Positions 1-8,035 of a DNA stretch of 37,691 bases are shown here, in pieces. Both the position numbers and the translations under genes were made by a program. Source of the DNA: Actinomycetes bacterium (lineage in GTDB: Bacteria; Actinomycetota; Acidimicrobiia; Acidimicrobiales; JAAEMS01); NCBI GenBank assembly GCA_024225275.1, contig JAAEMS010000160.1, forward strand, positions 1 through 37,691, read 5' to 3'. The stretch's first letter is position 1; every line of letters begins with the position of its first letter. The notes under the pieces were generated by a model, which had not been told where the DNA came from, searched no databases, and worked only from the letters and a program-made list of their open reading frames with translations.

Positions 1-340
1 CCCAGGGCGTCAGCCAGAGGGGCTCCAAGACCGTGACGCCGCGTCGGGTGGCGGTTCGATGGTGAGCATCGATATCGCCGACCGCGAAATAGACGGACGA
101 CGGCCCACCCCGGCCGATACGGTCCCGCACTGTTTCGAGCAGAGGGCGATCGTTCCGATCCTGGGTGATCAGGTCCTCAGGGGGAGCACCGAACAGAACT
201 TCCTGGTCTTCCGGCTTCAGAATGCAGAAGTCGAACGGGCCTCCCTCGGGCTGAGCGTGAGCGACTGTGAAGCCCAGGGTTCCGGTGAAGAAGTCCATGA
301 CCCGGGCGATGTCCGACGTCCAGAAGTGAACCAGCACCAT
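1..340 (-). CDS. VOC (glyoxalase/bleomycin-resistance fold) family protein, 3' end beyond the window
   Basis: The minus strand reads openly from an ATG at 340-338 to the left edge, giving 113 residues without a stop. The protein begins MVLVHFWTSDIARVMDFF and continues with a TLGFTV segment, the usual beta-alpha-beta opening of vicinal-oxygen-chelate proteins. A later ..SSVYFAVGDIDAHH.. segment matches the start of the second half of the module. These folds bind a metal or small ligand and serve as isomerases, dioxygenases, resistance proteins or binding proteins; the substrate cannot be told. The histidine at residue 5 and the glutamate near residue 49 are plausible metal ligands, but this is inference. 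It is divergent from transketolase across about 140 bp. The C-terminus is missing because of the window edge, not because the gene is broken. Confidence 0.8.
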   Translation of the reverse strand, partial: MVLVHFWTSDIARVMDFFTGTLGFTVAHAQPEGGPFDFCILKPEDQEVLFGAPPEDLITQDRNDRPLLETVRDRIGRGGPSSVYFAVGDIDAHHRTATRRGVTVLEPLWLTPW

Positions 341-482
341 GTACCTACTCGGCACCACCCAGGCCATACCCGGCGCGCCCAGGGTAGTTGTTGGGATTGG
401 CGGCGGGCCGAGAACCCGGCTCGGCGCGGCGGGCTGGGGCGGATAGGGTCACCGCACCGGAGCGGAGGAGGAGCCCGACGTC

Positions 483-2438
483 GTGAACGCGCCTGAACTC
501 GACCAGCGTGCAGTCAATGTGGTGAAGGGTCTGGCCATCGATGGGCCCCACCGGGCCAACAGTGGCCATCAGGGCACGGCCATGGCGCTCGCGCCGCTGG
601 CTCATGTGCTCTTCACCAGGGTCATGAACTATGACGCCTCCACCCCCGATTGGCCCGACCGTGACCGGTTCGTGCTGTCGGCGGGCCATGCCTCGATCCT
701 GCAGTACGCCATGCTCCACCTGACCGGCTTCGGGTTGACCCTCGATGATCTCAAGGACTTCCGGCAGTGGGGCTCGGCTACCCCCGGCCACCCCGAGGTC
801 GGCCACACCGCCGGCGTCGAGGTCACCACCGGTCCTCTGGGTCAGGGTTTCGCCAACGCGGTGGGCATGGCCGCGGCCGAACGCAACCTGCGGGCCCGTT
901 TCGGCGACGACGTCTGCGACCACCACGTTTTCGCCATCGCCGGTGACGGCTGCCTGGCCGAGGGGCTGAGTCACGAGGCCGCCTCGCTGGCCGGCCACCT
1001 GGGGCTCGGTCGTCTGGTCGTGGTCTACGACGACAACAAGATCACCATCGACGGCCCCACCGACCTCTCCCTGTCCGATGACGCGGCGGCCCGGTTCCGG
1101 TCCTACGGCTGGCATGTGGTCGAGCTCGGTGAGGCCGCCGAAGACCTCGACGTCCTCGAGGGCGGGCTGCGCGAGGCCATGAGTGTCGACGACCGCCCTT
1201 CGCTGGTCGTGCTGCGCTCCCATATCGCCTACCCGTCCCCCGGCCTCACCGACCACCACGAGGCCCACGGCCTGGCCTTCGACGACGCCGAGATCGCCGC
1301 CACCCGCAAGGCCCTGGGCCTACCGGCCGGTGAATCGTTCTCCGTGCCCGAAGACGTACTCACCCACTACCGCGAAGCCGGATCGCGTGGCGCACCGGGT
1401 CGCGAGTCGTGGGAGAAGCGCATGGCCGCCTGGACAGGCGACCGTGCCTGCCTCGACGCCGCGCTGAACGGCCAGGGTCTCGACGGCTGGGCCGATGCCC
1501 TACCCACCTGGGAGACGGGCGACAAGGTAGCCACCCGGAAGGCCAGCGGGGCCTGTATCGCGGCCGCTCTCGACACCGTGCCCGGGCTCATGGGCGGTGG
1601 TGCCGACCTCACCGGCAACACCGGCACGGTCATCAAGGACCATGGTGTGCAGAGCGCAGCCGAGCCCGGCGGCCGACAGATGTATTTCGGGGTCCGTGAG
1701 CACGCCATGGCCTCGATGATGAACGGTATGGCGCTCCACGGTGGCGCGGTCCCGGTGGGTGGCACCTTCCTGGTGTTCGCCGACTACTGCCGGCCCGCCA
1801 TCCGTCTCGCCGCCCTCTCGAACGCCAAGGTCATCTACTCGTTCACCCACGATTCGGTGGGGGTGGGCGAGGACGGCCCCACCCACCAGCCGGTCGAGCA
1901 GGTCATGTCGCTACGGACCATTCCCGGTCTCGGCGTCATCCGGCCAGCCGACGCCAACGAGACCGCCCAGGCTTGGCAGTTGGCGGTGGATGGCGAGGGC
2001 CCCACCGCCCTCATCCTGACCCGTCAGGACGTCCCCGTTCTCGGCGGCACCGGTGCCGCCGGCCAGGTGGCCAAGGGCGGCTATTTGCTCGTGGACGCTA
2101 CTGACTACGCCGTCACCCTGGTCGGCACCGGCAGTGAGGTGTCGGTGTGTGTCACCGCCGCCCAGCTATTGGCGGCCGATGGCGTCGCCGCGCGGGTGGT
2201 GAGCCTCCCGTCGTGGGACCGCTTCGCGGCCCAGAGCGCCGACTACCAGGCCTCGGTCATCGATCGCTCCAAGCCCACTGTCGGCTGCGAGGCCGGCGTG
2301 ACCCTGGGCTGGGAGCGCTACGCCGATGTCACCGTCGGTATCGACCGTTTCGGGGCCAGCGCCCCCGGTGGCACTGTGATGGTCGAGTTCGGGATCACCC
2401 CCGAGAACGTGGCGGCCACCGCCCTCAGCCAGCTCTGA
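483..2438 (+). CDS. tkt: transketolase
   Basis: Thiamine-diphosphate enzyme of the non-oxidative pentose phosphate pathway; it transfers two-carbon ketol units between sugar phosphates in the cytoplasm. At 651 residues it has the family's usual length. An N-terminal ThDP-binding domain shows ATPGHPE, GPLGQGFANAVG and the GDGCLAEG Mg/ThDP motif near residue 157. The central pyrimidine-binding domain shows HDSVGVGEDGPTHQP near residue 456, and a C-terminal transketolase domain follows. The GTG at 483 is chosen because a strong ribosome-binding site, GGAGGAGGAG (464-473), lies 9 nt upstream. A TAGGGT at 444-449 is a possible -10 box. Transaldolase follows after 31 bp, so the two are almost certainly co-transcribed. 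Confidence 0.97.
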   Translation: MNAPELDQRAVNVVKGLAIDGPHRANSGHQGTAMALAPLAHVLFTRVMNYDASTPDWPDRDRFVLSAGHASILQYAMLHLTGFGLTLDDLKDFRQWGSATPGHPEVGHTAGVEVTTGPLGQGFANAVGMAAAERNLRARFGDDVCDHHVFAIAGDGCLAEGLSHEAASLAGHLGLGRLVVVYDDNKITIDGPTDLSLSDDAAARFRSYGWHVVELGEAAEDLDVLEGGLREAMSVDDRPSLVVLRSHIAYPSPGLTDHHEAHGLAFDDAEIAATRKALGLPAGESFSVPEDVLTHYREAGSRGAPGRESWEKRMAAWTGDRACLDAALNGQGLDGWADALPTWETGDKVATRKASGACIAAALDTVPGLMGGGADLTGNTGTVIKDHGVQSAAEPGGRQMYFGVREHAMASMMNGMALHGGAVPVGGTFLVFADYCRPAIRLAALSNAKVIYSFTHDSVGVGEDGPTHQPVEQVMSLRTIPGLGVIRPADANETAQAWQLAVDGEGPTALILTRQDVPVLGGTGAAGQVAKGGYLLVDATDYAVTLVGTGSEVSVCVTAAQLLAADGVAARVVSLPSWDRFAAQSADYQASVIDRSKPTVGCEAGVTLGWERYADVTVGIDRFGASAPGGTVMVEFGITPENVAATALSQL

Positions 2439-2469
2439 AGCCTTCCTCCCTTACCCAAGGAGCCCGCCC

Positions 2470-3567
2470 ATGACCCAGACTCGTCTCCACCAACTCTTCA
2501 CAGAGCAGGGCCAGTCACCATGGCTCGACAACCTGAAGCGGGGCTGGATCACCAGTGGCGAGCTCGAACGGTGGGTCGAGCGCGGGGTGCGGGGCATCAC
2601 GTCGAACCCGTCGATCTTCCAGAAGGCCATCGGTGAGAGTGATGCCTATGACCCCGCCCTGCGCGAGCTGGTGGTGGAGGGAGCATCCATCGAGGACTCG
2701 TACTGGTCACTGGTGACCGCTGACATCGCCGACGCCCTCACCATCCTGCGCCCCGTCTACGACGCCAGCAACGGCCAGGACGGCTACGTCTCGGTCGAAG
2801 TCGCCCCTGAGCTGGCCGACGACACCGAGGCCACGATGGTGGCCGCTCGCGAGCTCGACAACCGGATCGGTCAACCCAATCTGTACGTCAAGATCCCGGG
2901 CACGGCTGGGGGTGTCCCCGCTGTCCAACAGATGATTGCCGAGGGTCGCAGCATCAATGTCACCCTCCTGTTCGGTGTCGAGCGCTACGCCGACGTGATC
3001 GAGGCCTACTTGGCCGGCCTCGAGGCGGCCGAGGGTGACCTGAGCGGCATCTCCAGCGTGGCCTCCTTCTTCATCAGCCGGGTCGACACCGAGATCGACC
3101 GTCGGCTCACCGAGATCGGTACCCCCGGGGCCCTGGGCCTCAAGGGTAAGGCCGCGGTGGCCAACGGGAAGCTGGCCTACGCCCTGGCCGCCGACAAGTT
3201 CTCCGGCCCCCGCTGGGAGGCTCTGGCCGCCCGTGGCGCCCGGGTGCAACGTCCGCTGTGGGCCTCGACCAGCACCAAGGACCCGTCGTACCCCGACACC
3301 CTCTACGTCGACGAGCTCATCGGCCCCGACTCGGTCAATACCCTGCCCGACGTCACCCTCGAGGCCTTCATCGACCATGGTGCGGTGGCCCGCACCGTCG
3401 ACGTCGACGTCGATGAGGCTCGGACCACCCTTGCCCAGATCACCGCCCTGGGTATCGACATGGGCGAGGTGGCCACCAAGCTCGAAGCTGAGGGAGTGAG
3501 TGCCTTCTCGAAGTCGTTCGACGAACTGCTCGGTGTGATGTCCACCCGCGCCGCCGAGTTCAAGTAG
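2470..3567 (+). CDS. tal: transaldolase
   Basis: Transfers a dihydroxyacetone unit from sedoheptulose 7-phosphate to glyceraldehyde 3-phosphate, completing the non-oxidative pentose phosphate pathway with the transketolase just upstream. The 365 residues fit the longer actinobacterial/cyanobacterial transaldolase type. Visible motifs are GITSNPSIFQKA near residue 45, YVKIPGT with the Schiff-base lysine at K141, and NVTLLF near residue 163. An AAGGAG at 2457-2462 sits 7 nt before the ATG. The usual actinobacterial follow-on genes (zwf, opcA, pgl) are absent here; an interrupted palindrome and then a regulator gene come next. Confidence 0.96.
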   Translation: MTQTRLHQLFTEQGQSPWLDNLKRGWITSGELERWVERGVRGITSNPSIFQKAIGESDAYDPALRELVVEGASIEDSYWSLVTADIADALTILRPVYDASNGQDGYVSVEVAPELADDTEATMVAARELDNRIGQPNLYVKIPGTAGGVPAVQQMIAEGRSINVTLLFGVERYADVIEAYLAGLEAAEGDLSGISSVASFFISRVDTEIDRRLTEIGTPGALGLKGKAAVANGKLAYALAADKFSGPRWEALAARGARVQRPLWASTSTKDPSYPDTLYVDELIGPDSVNTLPDVTLEAFIDHGAVARTVDVDVDEARTTLAQITALGIDMGEVATKLEAEGVSAFSKSFDELLGVMSTRAAEFK

Positions 3568-3611
3568 CCCGCCCTCGCCCCACCCCCCCAAGCAAAGAGA
3601 AGGCAAGGGGG

Positions 3612-3660
3612 CAAATTGGGAGACTTGGGCGCGGTGGCCGCACCCAACTCGACCAATTTG
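3612..3660. terminator. long interrupted palindrome, probable terminator of tkt-tal
   Basis: All arms are symmetric about base 3636: CAAATTGG (3612-3619) with CCAATTTG (3653-3660), TTGGG (3625-3629) with CCCAA (3643-3647), and GCGG (3631-3634) with CCGC (3638-3641) around a TGG loop. Nineteen of 23 opposed positions pair. No T-run follows, which is common for actinobacterial terminators. It lies 45 bp after tal and just before the hxlR promoter region. A protein-binding site is the alternative reading. Confidence 0.6.
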
Positions 3661-3682
3661 GCGGTACCGGGGGCCTAGGTCT

Positions 3683-3716
3683 CAGATCTAAACCGGTCAG
3701 TTGCAGATCTAAACCG
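3683..3716 (+). promoter_or_regulatory. 13-bp direct repeat, putative HxlR operator
   Basis: CAGATCTAAACCG occurs perfectly at 3683-3695 and again at 3704-3716. The period of 21 bp is two helical turns, so both copies face the same side of the DNA. The second copy overlaps the likely -35 element of the regulator gene. HxlR-family proteins bind as dimers close to their own promoters, so autoregulation of the hxlR-fbiC operon is the simplest inference. Confidence 0.6.
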
Positions 3717-3728
3717 ACCTGCTATGGT
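3701..3728 (+). promoter_or_regulatory. promoter of the hxlR-fbiC operon (leaderless)
   Basis: TTGCAG (3701-3706) and TATGGT (3723-3728) are separated by 16 bp. The ATG at 3736 lies exactly 7 nt beyond the -10 box, so the predicted first transcribed base coincides with the start codon. The upstream in-frame ATG at 3724 falls inside the -10 hexamer and would not be transcribed. Confidence 0.6.
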
Positions 3729-3735
3729 CCCCTCC

Positions 3736-4236
3736 ATGGGGACCGACGCGAAATTGATCGACGAGACCGCGTCGTGTTCGATTGCGCGGACGCTCGACAT
3801 CATCGGTGATCGCTGGACCCTGCTCATCCTGCGCAATGTGTTCCGCGGGGTTCGCCGCTTCACCCTCATCCAGGAAGACCTCGGCGTCGCCCGCAACCTC
3901 CTGTCGGACCGGCTCAGTCGGCTGGTCGATGCCGGCGTGCTCGAGAAGGTGCCATACCAGGACCGTCCGGTGCGCCACGAGTATCGGCTCACCCCCAAGG
4001 GGGTCGAGCTCTCCCCCGCTCTGGTGGCTCTGATGAAGTGGGGCGATGACTGGTACAACGCCGACGGCCCGCCCACCGTCTTGGTACACGCCGAATGCGG
4101 CACCCCGCTCGAGCAGGTCCTGAGTTGCCCGACCTGCAACGAAACCGTCAGTCCCTATCGCATCAGTAGCCGTCCCGGCCCCCCAGAAGACCAACCCGAC
4201 CACACCACCCCTGGGAGCGACCGTGCCCCGTCCTGA
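3736..4236 (+). CDS. HxlR-family winged-helix transcriptional regulator
   Basis: A 166-residue DNA-binding protein. The N-terminal winged-helix domain (about residues 12-105) carries the family signature SCSIARTLDIIGDRWTLLIL, with Cys14 at the position often conserved in redox- or aldehyde-sensing HxlR proteins, then a recognition region with NLLSDRLSRL. A C-terminal tail holds His118, Cys121, Cys131 and Cys134 in an H-x2-C-x9-C-x2-C pattern that could bind zinc. Beyond about residue 140 the tail is proline-rich. The start at 3736 is preferred over 3724 because it sits 7 nt downstream of a good -10 box. Its last 14 bases overlap fbiC, so the two are one operon and control of F420 synthesis is a reasonable inference. 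The effector is unknown. Confidence 0.9.
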   Translation: MGTDAKLIDETASCSIARTLDIIGDRWTLLILRNVFRGVRRFTLIQEDLGVARNLLSDRLSRLVDAGVLEKVPYQDRPVRHEYRLTPKGVELSPALVALMKWGDDWYNADGPPTVLVHAECGTPLEQVLSCPTCNETVSPYRISSRPGPPEDQPDHTTPGSDRAPS

Positions 4237-6571
4237 CCTCCTGTCCACCCCGCTCGACGAGCTCATGGCTGCCGCCGCGGCAGTGCGTGACGAGCAGTTC
4301 GGTACCCGGGTCACATATTCACCGAAGGTGTTCATCCCGCTCACCATGCTCTGCCACGACAAGTGCGGATACTGCACCTTCGCCCAGCCGCCGGCCCGGC
4401 TCGACAAGGTGTACCTCGAGGCCGAGGAGGTGCTGGCCATCGCCCGGGCGGGTGCGTCGGTGGGTTGCCACGAGGCCCTGTTCACGCTGGGCGAGCGGCC
4501 TGAGCTGCGGTACCCGTTGGCGGCCGAGTGGTTGACCGAGCGGGGCTACGAGTCCACCGTCCACTACTTGGCCGAGATGGCACGGATGGTGCAGGTCGAG
4601 ACCGGTCTGCTCCCCCACGCCAACTCCGGTGCCCTCTACCCCGACGAGCTGGCTCATCTTCGCTCGGTCTCCCCCTCCCAGGGCATGATGATCGAGTCGC
4701 TGAACCCCGACCTCGATTGCCACCGGGGATCCCCCGACAAGACCCCCGACCGTCGCCTCGCCACCCTCGATTACGCAGGTCAGGCGAAGATCCCCTTCAC
4801 CACCGGGATTCTGGTGGGTATCGGAGAGAGCCGCGAGGATCGGGTGGCCGCCCTCGAGGCCATCGCCGAGTCGTATCAGCGTCACGGCCACATCCAGGAG
4901 GTCATCGTCCAGAACTTCCTGCCCAAGCCAGGCACGGCCATGCATCTCAAGCCCCCGTGCCCCGAAGATGAGTACCTCGAAGCGCTGGCCATGGCCCGCC
5001 TGGTCCTTCCCCCCGAGATCCACCTTCAGGCCCCGCCCAACCTCTCCGACGACTTCGGGGTCCTGCTCGACGCCGGCATCGACGACTGGGGAGGCGTCTC
5101 CCCTGTCACTGCCGATCATGTGAACCCCGAGCGCCCCTGGCCGGCCCTCGATCGCCTGCGCGAGGTCACCGAGGCCCGGGGCCAGGTGCTGGCCCCCCGG
5201 CTCACGATCTACCCCGAGTTCGTCCTCGACGCTGATACCTGGCTCGACGAGGTCCAGCACTTCCCCGTCCTCGACCGCGCCGACGCCGAGGGTCTGGGGC
5301 GCGACGATCCCGGCTCGGTATTCCCCGAGAAGGTCGAGTTCGTGATGGCCGGTGACGACGGTGCCGACGTCGAGCAGATCGGTGATCGCAGCACCCAGTG
5401 GTACACCGGTACCGATATCGACCCGCCGGTGCTGATACCGGGCCGGGCGGCCGCCACTGGTGCGGTGGCCGAGGTAATTGCCGGCGTTCAGTCCGGCCAG
5501 GAACCAGGGGTCGACGAGCTCGTGACCCTGTTCGGGGCCCGGGGTACCGAGGTGAACGCGGTGGCCGAGCTGGCCGATCAGTTCCGCCAGGACGCCGTCG
5601 GCGGTGTCGTGACCTGGATCTCCAACCGGAATATCAACTACACGAACGTGTGCACGTTCAAGTGCAAGTTCTGCGGCTTCTCCAAGGGGCCGCTGTCACT
5701 GAACCTCCGGGGCAAGCCCTATCTCCTCGAGTTGTCCGAGATGCAGGAGCGGGTCATCGAAGCCCGCGCCCAGGGAGCCACCGAGGTGTGCCTCCAGGGC
5801 GGTATCCATCCTGACTTCGACGGCGAGTACTACGTCGAGGTGGCCAAGGCGGTGAGCGAAGCCGACCCCGACATGCACATCCATGGTTTCACCGCCCTCG
5901 AGGTCGCCGAGGGAGCCAAGCGCTCCGGCGAACCCCTCGACGAGTATCTGAAGCGGCTCATGGCCGCCGGCCTCCGTACCCTGCCGGGCACCGCCGCCGA
6001 GATTCTCGACGACGAGATCCGGGCCCGCCTGTGCCCGGACAAGATCGACACCCAGGAGTGGCTCGACATTCATGCGGTGGCCCATTCGGTTGGTCTCCAG
6101 TCGAACGTCACGATCATGTTCGGTTCCATCGAGAACCCGGTGCACTGGGCCCGCCACCTGGTGCGCACACGCGAGGTGCAGAAGGAGACGGGTGGTTTCA
6201 CCGAGTTCGTCCCCCTCCCCTTCGTGCATATGGCCGCGCCGATGTATCTCCAGAAGTGGGCCCGACGCGGGCCAACCTTCCGCGAGGTCGTGCTCATGCA
6301 CTCGATCGGCCGCATCGCCTACCGGGGCCATATCGAGAACATCCAGGCTTCGTGGGTGAAGCTGGGCTTCGATGGGGTGCGTCAGCTCCTCCAGGCCGGC
6401 GTCAATGACCTGGGCGGCACCCTCATCGACGAGAACATCAGCCGGGCTGCCGGTGCCTCCCACGGCCAGGAGGTCACCGAGACCGACTTCCGTGAGCTGG
6501 TCGAGCCCCTGGGACGTACTCTCGAGCAACGCACAACCACCTACGGCCGTGTCGAAAGGGCCCTCCTCTAG
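4223..6571 (+). CDS. fbiC: bifunctional FO synthase FbiC (CofG + CofH)
   Basis: Makes 7,8-didemethyl-8-hydroxy-5-deazariboflavin (FO), the chromophore of coenzyme F420, from tyrosine and a pyrimidine precursor of flavin synthesis. The 782-residue protein is two fused radical SAM enzymes. The CofG half has C44-x3-C48-x2-C51 (CHDKCGYC) and the CofH half has C477-x3-C481-x2-C484 (CTFKCKFC), each binding a [4Fe-4S] cluster. Separate CofG and CofH are typical of archaea and cyanobacteria; the fusion is actinobacterial. The GTG at 4223 has GGGAG at 4213-4217. It overlaps the preceding HxlR regulator by 14 bp and is followed at once by a large hairpin. No other F420 biosynthesis gene (fbiA, fbiB, fbiD) is in the window. 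Confidence 0.97.
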   Translation: MPRPDLLSTPLDELMAAAAAVRDEQFGTRVTYSPKVFIPLTMLCHDKCGYCTFAQPPARLDKVYLEAEEVLAIARAGASVGCHEALFTLGERPELRYPLAAEWLTERGYESTVHYLAEMARMVQVETGLLPHANSGALYPDELAHLRSVSPSQGMMIESLNPDLDCHRGSPDKTPDRRLATLDYAGQAKIPFTTGILVGIGESREDRVAALEAIAESYQRHGHIQEVIVQNFLPKPGTAMHLKPPCPEDEYLEALAMARLVLPPEIHLQAPPNLSDDFGVLLDAGIDDWGGVSPVTADHVNPERPWPALDRLREVTEARGQVLAPRLTIYPEFVLDADTWLDEVQHFPVLDRADAEGLGRDDPGSVFPEKVEFVMAGDDGADVEQIGDRSTQWYTGTDIDPPVLIPGRAAATGAVAEVIAGVQSGQEPGVDELVTLFGARGTEVNAVAELADQFRQDAVGGVVTWISNRNINYTNVCTFKCKFCGFSKGPLSLNLRGKPYLLELSEMQERVIEARAQGATEVCLQGGIHPDFDGEYYVEVAKAVSEADPDMHIHGFTALEVAEGAKRSGEPLDEYLKRLMAAGLRTLPGTAAEILDDEIRARLCPDKIDTQEWLDIHAVAHSVGLQSNVTIMFGSIENPVHWARHLVRTREVQKETGGFTEFVPLPFVHMAAPMYLQKWARRGPTFREVVLMHSIGRIAYRGHIENIQASWVKLGFDGVRQLLQAGVNDLGGTLIDENISRAAGASHGQEVTETDFRELVEPLGRTLEQRTTTYGRVERALL

Positions 6572-6622
6572 CGAAATCTGAAGGCCAGGGGTGATCTAAT
6601 CACCCCAATCTTGCAAATTTCG
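6572..6622. terminator. bidirectional terminator hairpin after fbiC
   Basis: The core is a perfect 8-bp stem, GGGGTGAT (6588-6595) and ATCACCCC (6599-6606), with a CTA loop. An outer dyad, CGAAAT (6572-6577) and ATTTCG (6617-6622), has the same centre at 6597, so the whole 51 bp can fold as one long imperfect hairpin. It starts directly after the fbiC stop and ends 5 bp before the stop of the convergent gene, so it can serve both strands. Confidence 0.75.
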
Positions 6623-6627
6623 GAGGG

Positions 6628-7032
6628 TTAGTCATGGCAGTCGTTGTTGGCGATGTCGGCCAACTCCCGTTCGGCGTTGATGATCCGCTCGTCGATGGCG
6701 GCGATGTCGGCCTCAGCGGGCTGGTAGTCGGACTCCCGCACCAGGGTGGCGAAGTCCTCGAAAGCTCCCACCCACGCCTCGATCTGGACGTCGAGATGGT
6801 CGGGGGCGACGTCGCGTAGGCCCTGAACCTCGGCGAGGTCGCGGTCGAGGGCGGCGTCGGCTTCGTCGCGGGTGGTGGCGTCGCTGAAATCGCCGAACAG
6901 CTCGCCCTCGCCCAACTGCTCGATGTGCGCGCAGAAGCCCTCGAGGGGGTTGGGGGCCAGCGGATCCCAGATGACGATGATGGCCAAGGGGATGGCGATG
7001 GCCACGAGAATGAGGAGAATCAGACGCTGCAC
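6628..7032 (-). CDS. small membrane-anchored protein, function unknown
   Basis: I do not recognise a named family. From the GTG at 7032 the product has 134 residues. Residues 3-22 form one very hydrophobic segment (uncleaved signal anchor), followed by a proline-rich turn and an acidic, mostly helical domain with Cys34 and Cys132. These two cysteines could form a disulfide joining the ends of the domain if it is outside the membrane. GTG 7032 is chosen over a TTG at 7059 because a -10-like TACACT lies exactly 7 nt before it, giving a leaderless mRNA; the TTG lies upstream of that box. The gene is divergent from the SDR gene and convergent with fbiC. Confidence 0.75.
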   Translation of the reverse strand: MQRLILLILVAIAIPLAIIVIWDPLAPNPLEGFCAHIEQLGEGELFGDFSDATTRDEADAALDRDLAEVQGLRDVAPDHLDVQIEAWVGAFEDFATLVRESDYQPAEADIAAIDERIINAERELADIANNDCHD

Positions 7033-7039
7033 CGGTGAC

Positions 7040-7045
7040 AGTGTA
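7040..7045 (-). promoter_or_regulatory. -10 box for a leaderless minus-strand mRNA
   Basis: The minus strand reads TACACT here, with 7 nt to the GTG at 7032-7030. No convincing -35 is visible. It is one of about nine such arrangements in the window. Confidence 0.45.
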
Positions 7046-7088
7046 AGTATCGGGCCCAATCACACATGACCATACGAAAGGGATTCTG

Positions 7089-8018
7089 ATGGCGAAGCTG
7101 TGCGAGGGTCGGGTGGCGATCGTCACCGGAGCGGGCCGTGGCATCGGCCGCGAGCACGCACTGATGCTGGCCGAGCACGGAGCCAAGGTCGTGGTGAACG
7201 ACATCGGTGGCGCCCCCGACGGCACCGGCGCCGACCTCACACCGGCCCAGCAGGTGGTGGCTGACATCGACGCCATGGGCGGCCAGGCGGTGGCCAACGG
7301 CGACGACGTGTCCGACTGGGAAGGCGCCCAGCGCATGGTCAACCAGGCCGTCGAGACCTTCGGTGACCTGCACGTGGTGGTGAACAATGCCGGCATCCTG
7401 CGTGACCGCATGCTGGTCAACATGACCGAGGAAGAGTGGGACGCCGTCATCAAGGTCCACCTCAAGGGCACCTTTGCCCCCGCCCGCTGGGCCGCCGCCT
7501 ACTGGCGCGAACAGACCAAGGCGGGCCACGAGGTCGATGCCCGCATCATCAATACCACTTCGGTGTCGGGCATCTACGGCAACGCGGGCCAGACCAATTA
7601 TGGCGCGGCCAAGATCGGCATCGCCGGCTTCACTGTCATCAGCGCCCTCGAGCTGGCCAGATACGGCATCACCTGCAACGCCATCTCCCCTGGTGCCCTG
7701 ACCCGGATGACCGAGCCCCTCCGTACCGAGCCGATCACCGACGAGCAGAGGGAGGGCCGCTCGCCCCGATGGATCGCCCCGATCTGCACCTGGCTGGCCA
7801 GCCCGGAGTCGAAGAACGTGACCGGCCGGGTCTTCCAGGTGGGTGGTGACCAGATCGCCATCGCCGAGTCGTTCCACAAGGGGCCGCGGGCCGCCAACCC
7901 CGACGACCCCACCGAGATGGGCCCCGTGGTGGCGGGCCTCATGGCCGAAGCGAACCTGAATTCCGACATGTCCGGTGAATACGCTGAAGGCCCGGGGCGC
8001 CCGGGTCCCACCATCTGA
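7089..8018 (+). CDS. short-chain dehydrogenase/reductase (SDR)
   Basis: NAD(P)-dependent oxidoreductase of 309 residues. It has the Rossmann cofactor motif TGAGRGIG (residues 13-20), NNAG at 99-102, a serine near 158-160 and the catalytic Y171-x3-K175 pair (YGAAK). The overall pattern resembles the dehydrogenase part of multifunctional 3-hydroxyacyl-CoA enzymes and FabG-like reductases, so a hydroxyacyl-CoA or similar alcohol substrate is plausible but not shown. About 45 extra C-terminal residues follow the core. AAAGGGA at 7077-7083 is a good ribosome-binding site. The LOG-family gene follows after 17 bp, suggesting co-transcription. Confidence 0.92.
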   Translation: MAKLCEGRVAIVTGAGRGIGREHALMLAEHGAKVVVNDIGGAPDGTGADLTPAQQVVADIDAMGGQAVANGDDVSDWEGAQRMVNQAVETFGDLHVVVNNAGILRDRMLVNMTEEEWDAVIKVHLKGTFAPARWAAAYWREQTKAGHEVDARIINTTSVSGIYGNAGQTNYGAAKIGIAGFTVISALELARYGITCNAISPGALTRMTEPLRTEPITDEQREGRSPRWIAPICTWLASPESKNVTGRVFQVGGDQIAIAESFHKGPRAANPDDPTEMGPVVAGLMAEANLNSDMSGEYAEGPGRPGPTI

Positions 8019-8035
8019 GAGAAGGTCTGCCAATC

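Noticed and set aside
345..1268. 307-codon open frame on the minus strand
   Set aside because: It is antisense to transketolase and has no recognisable motif.
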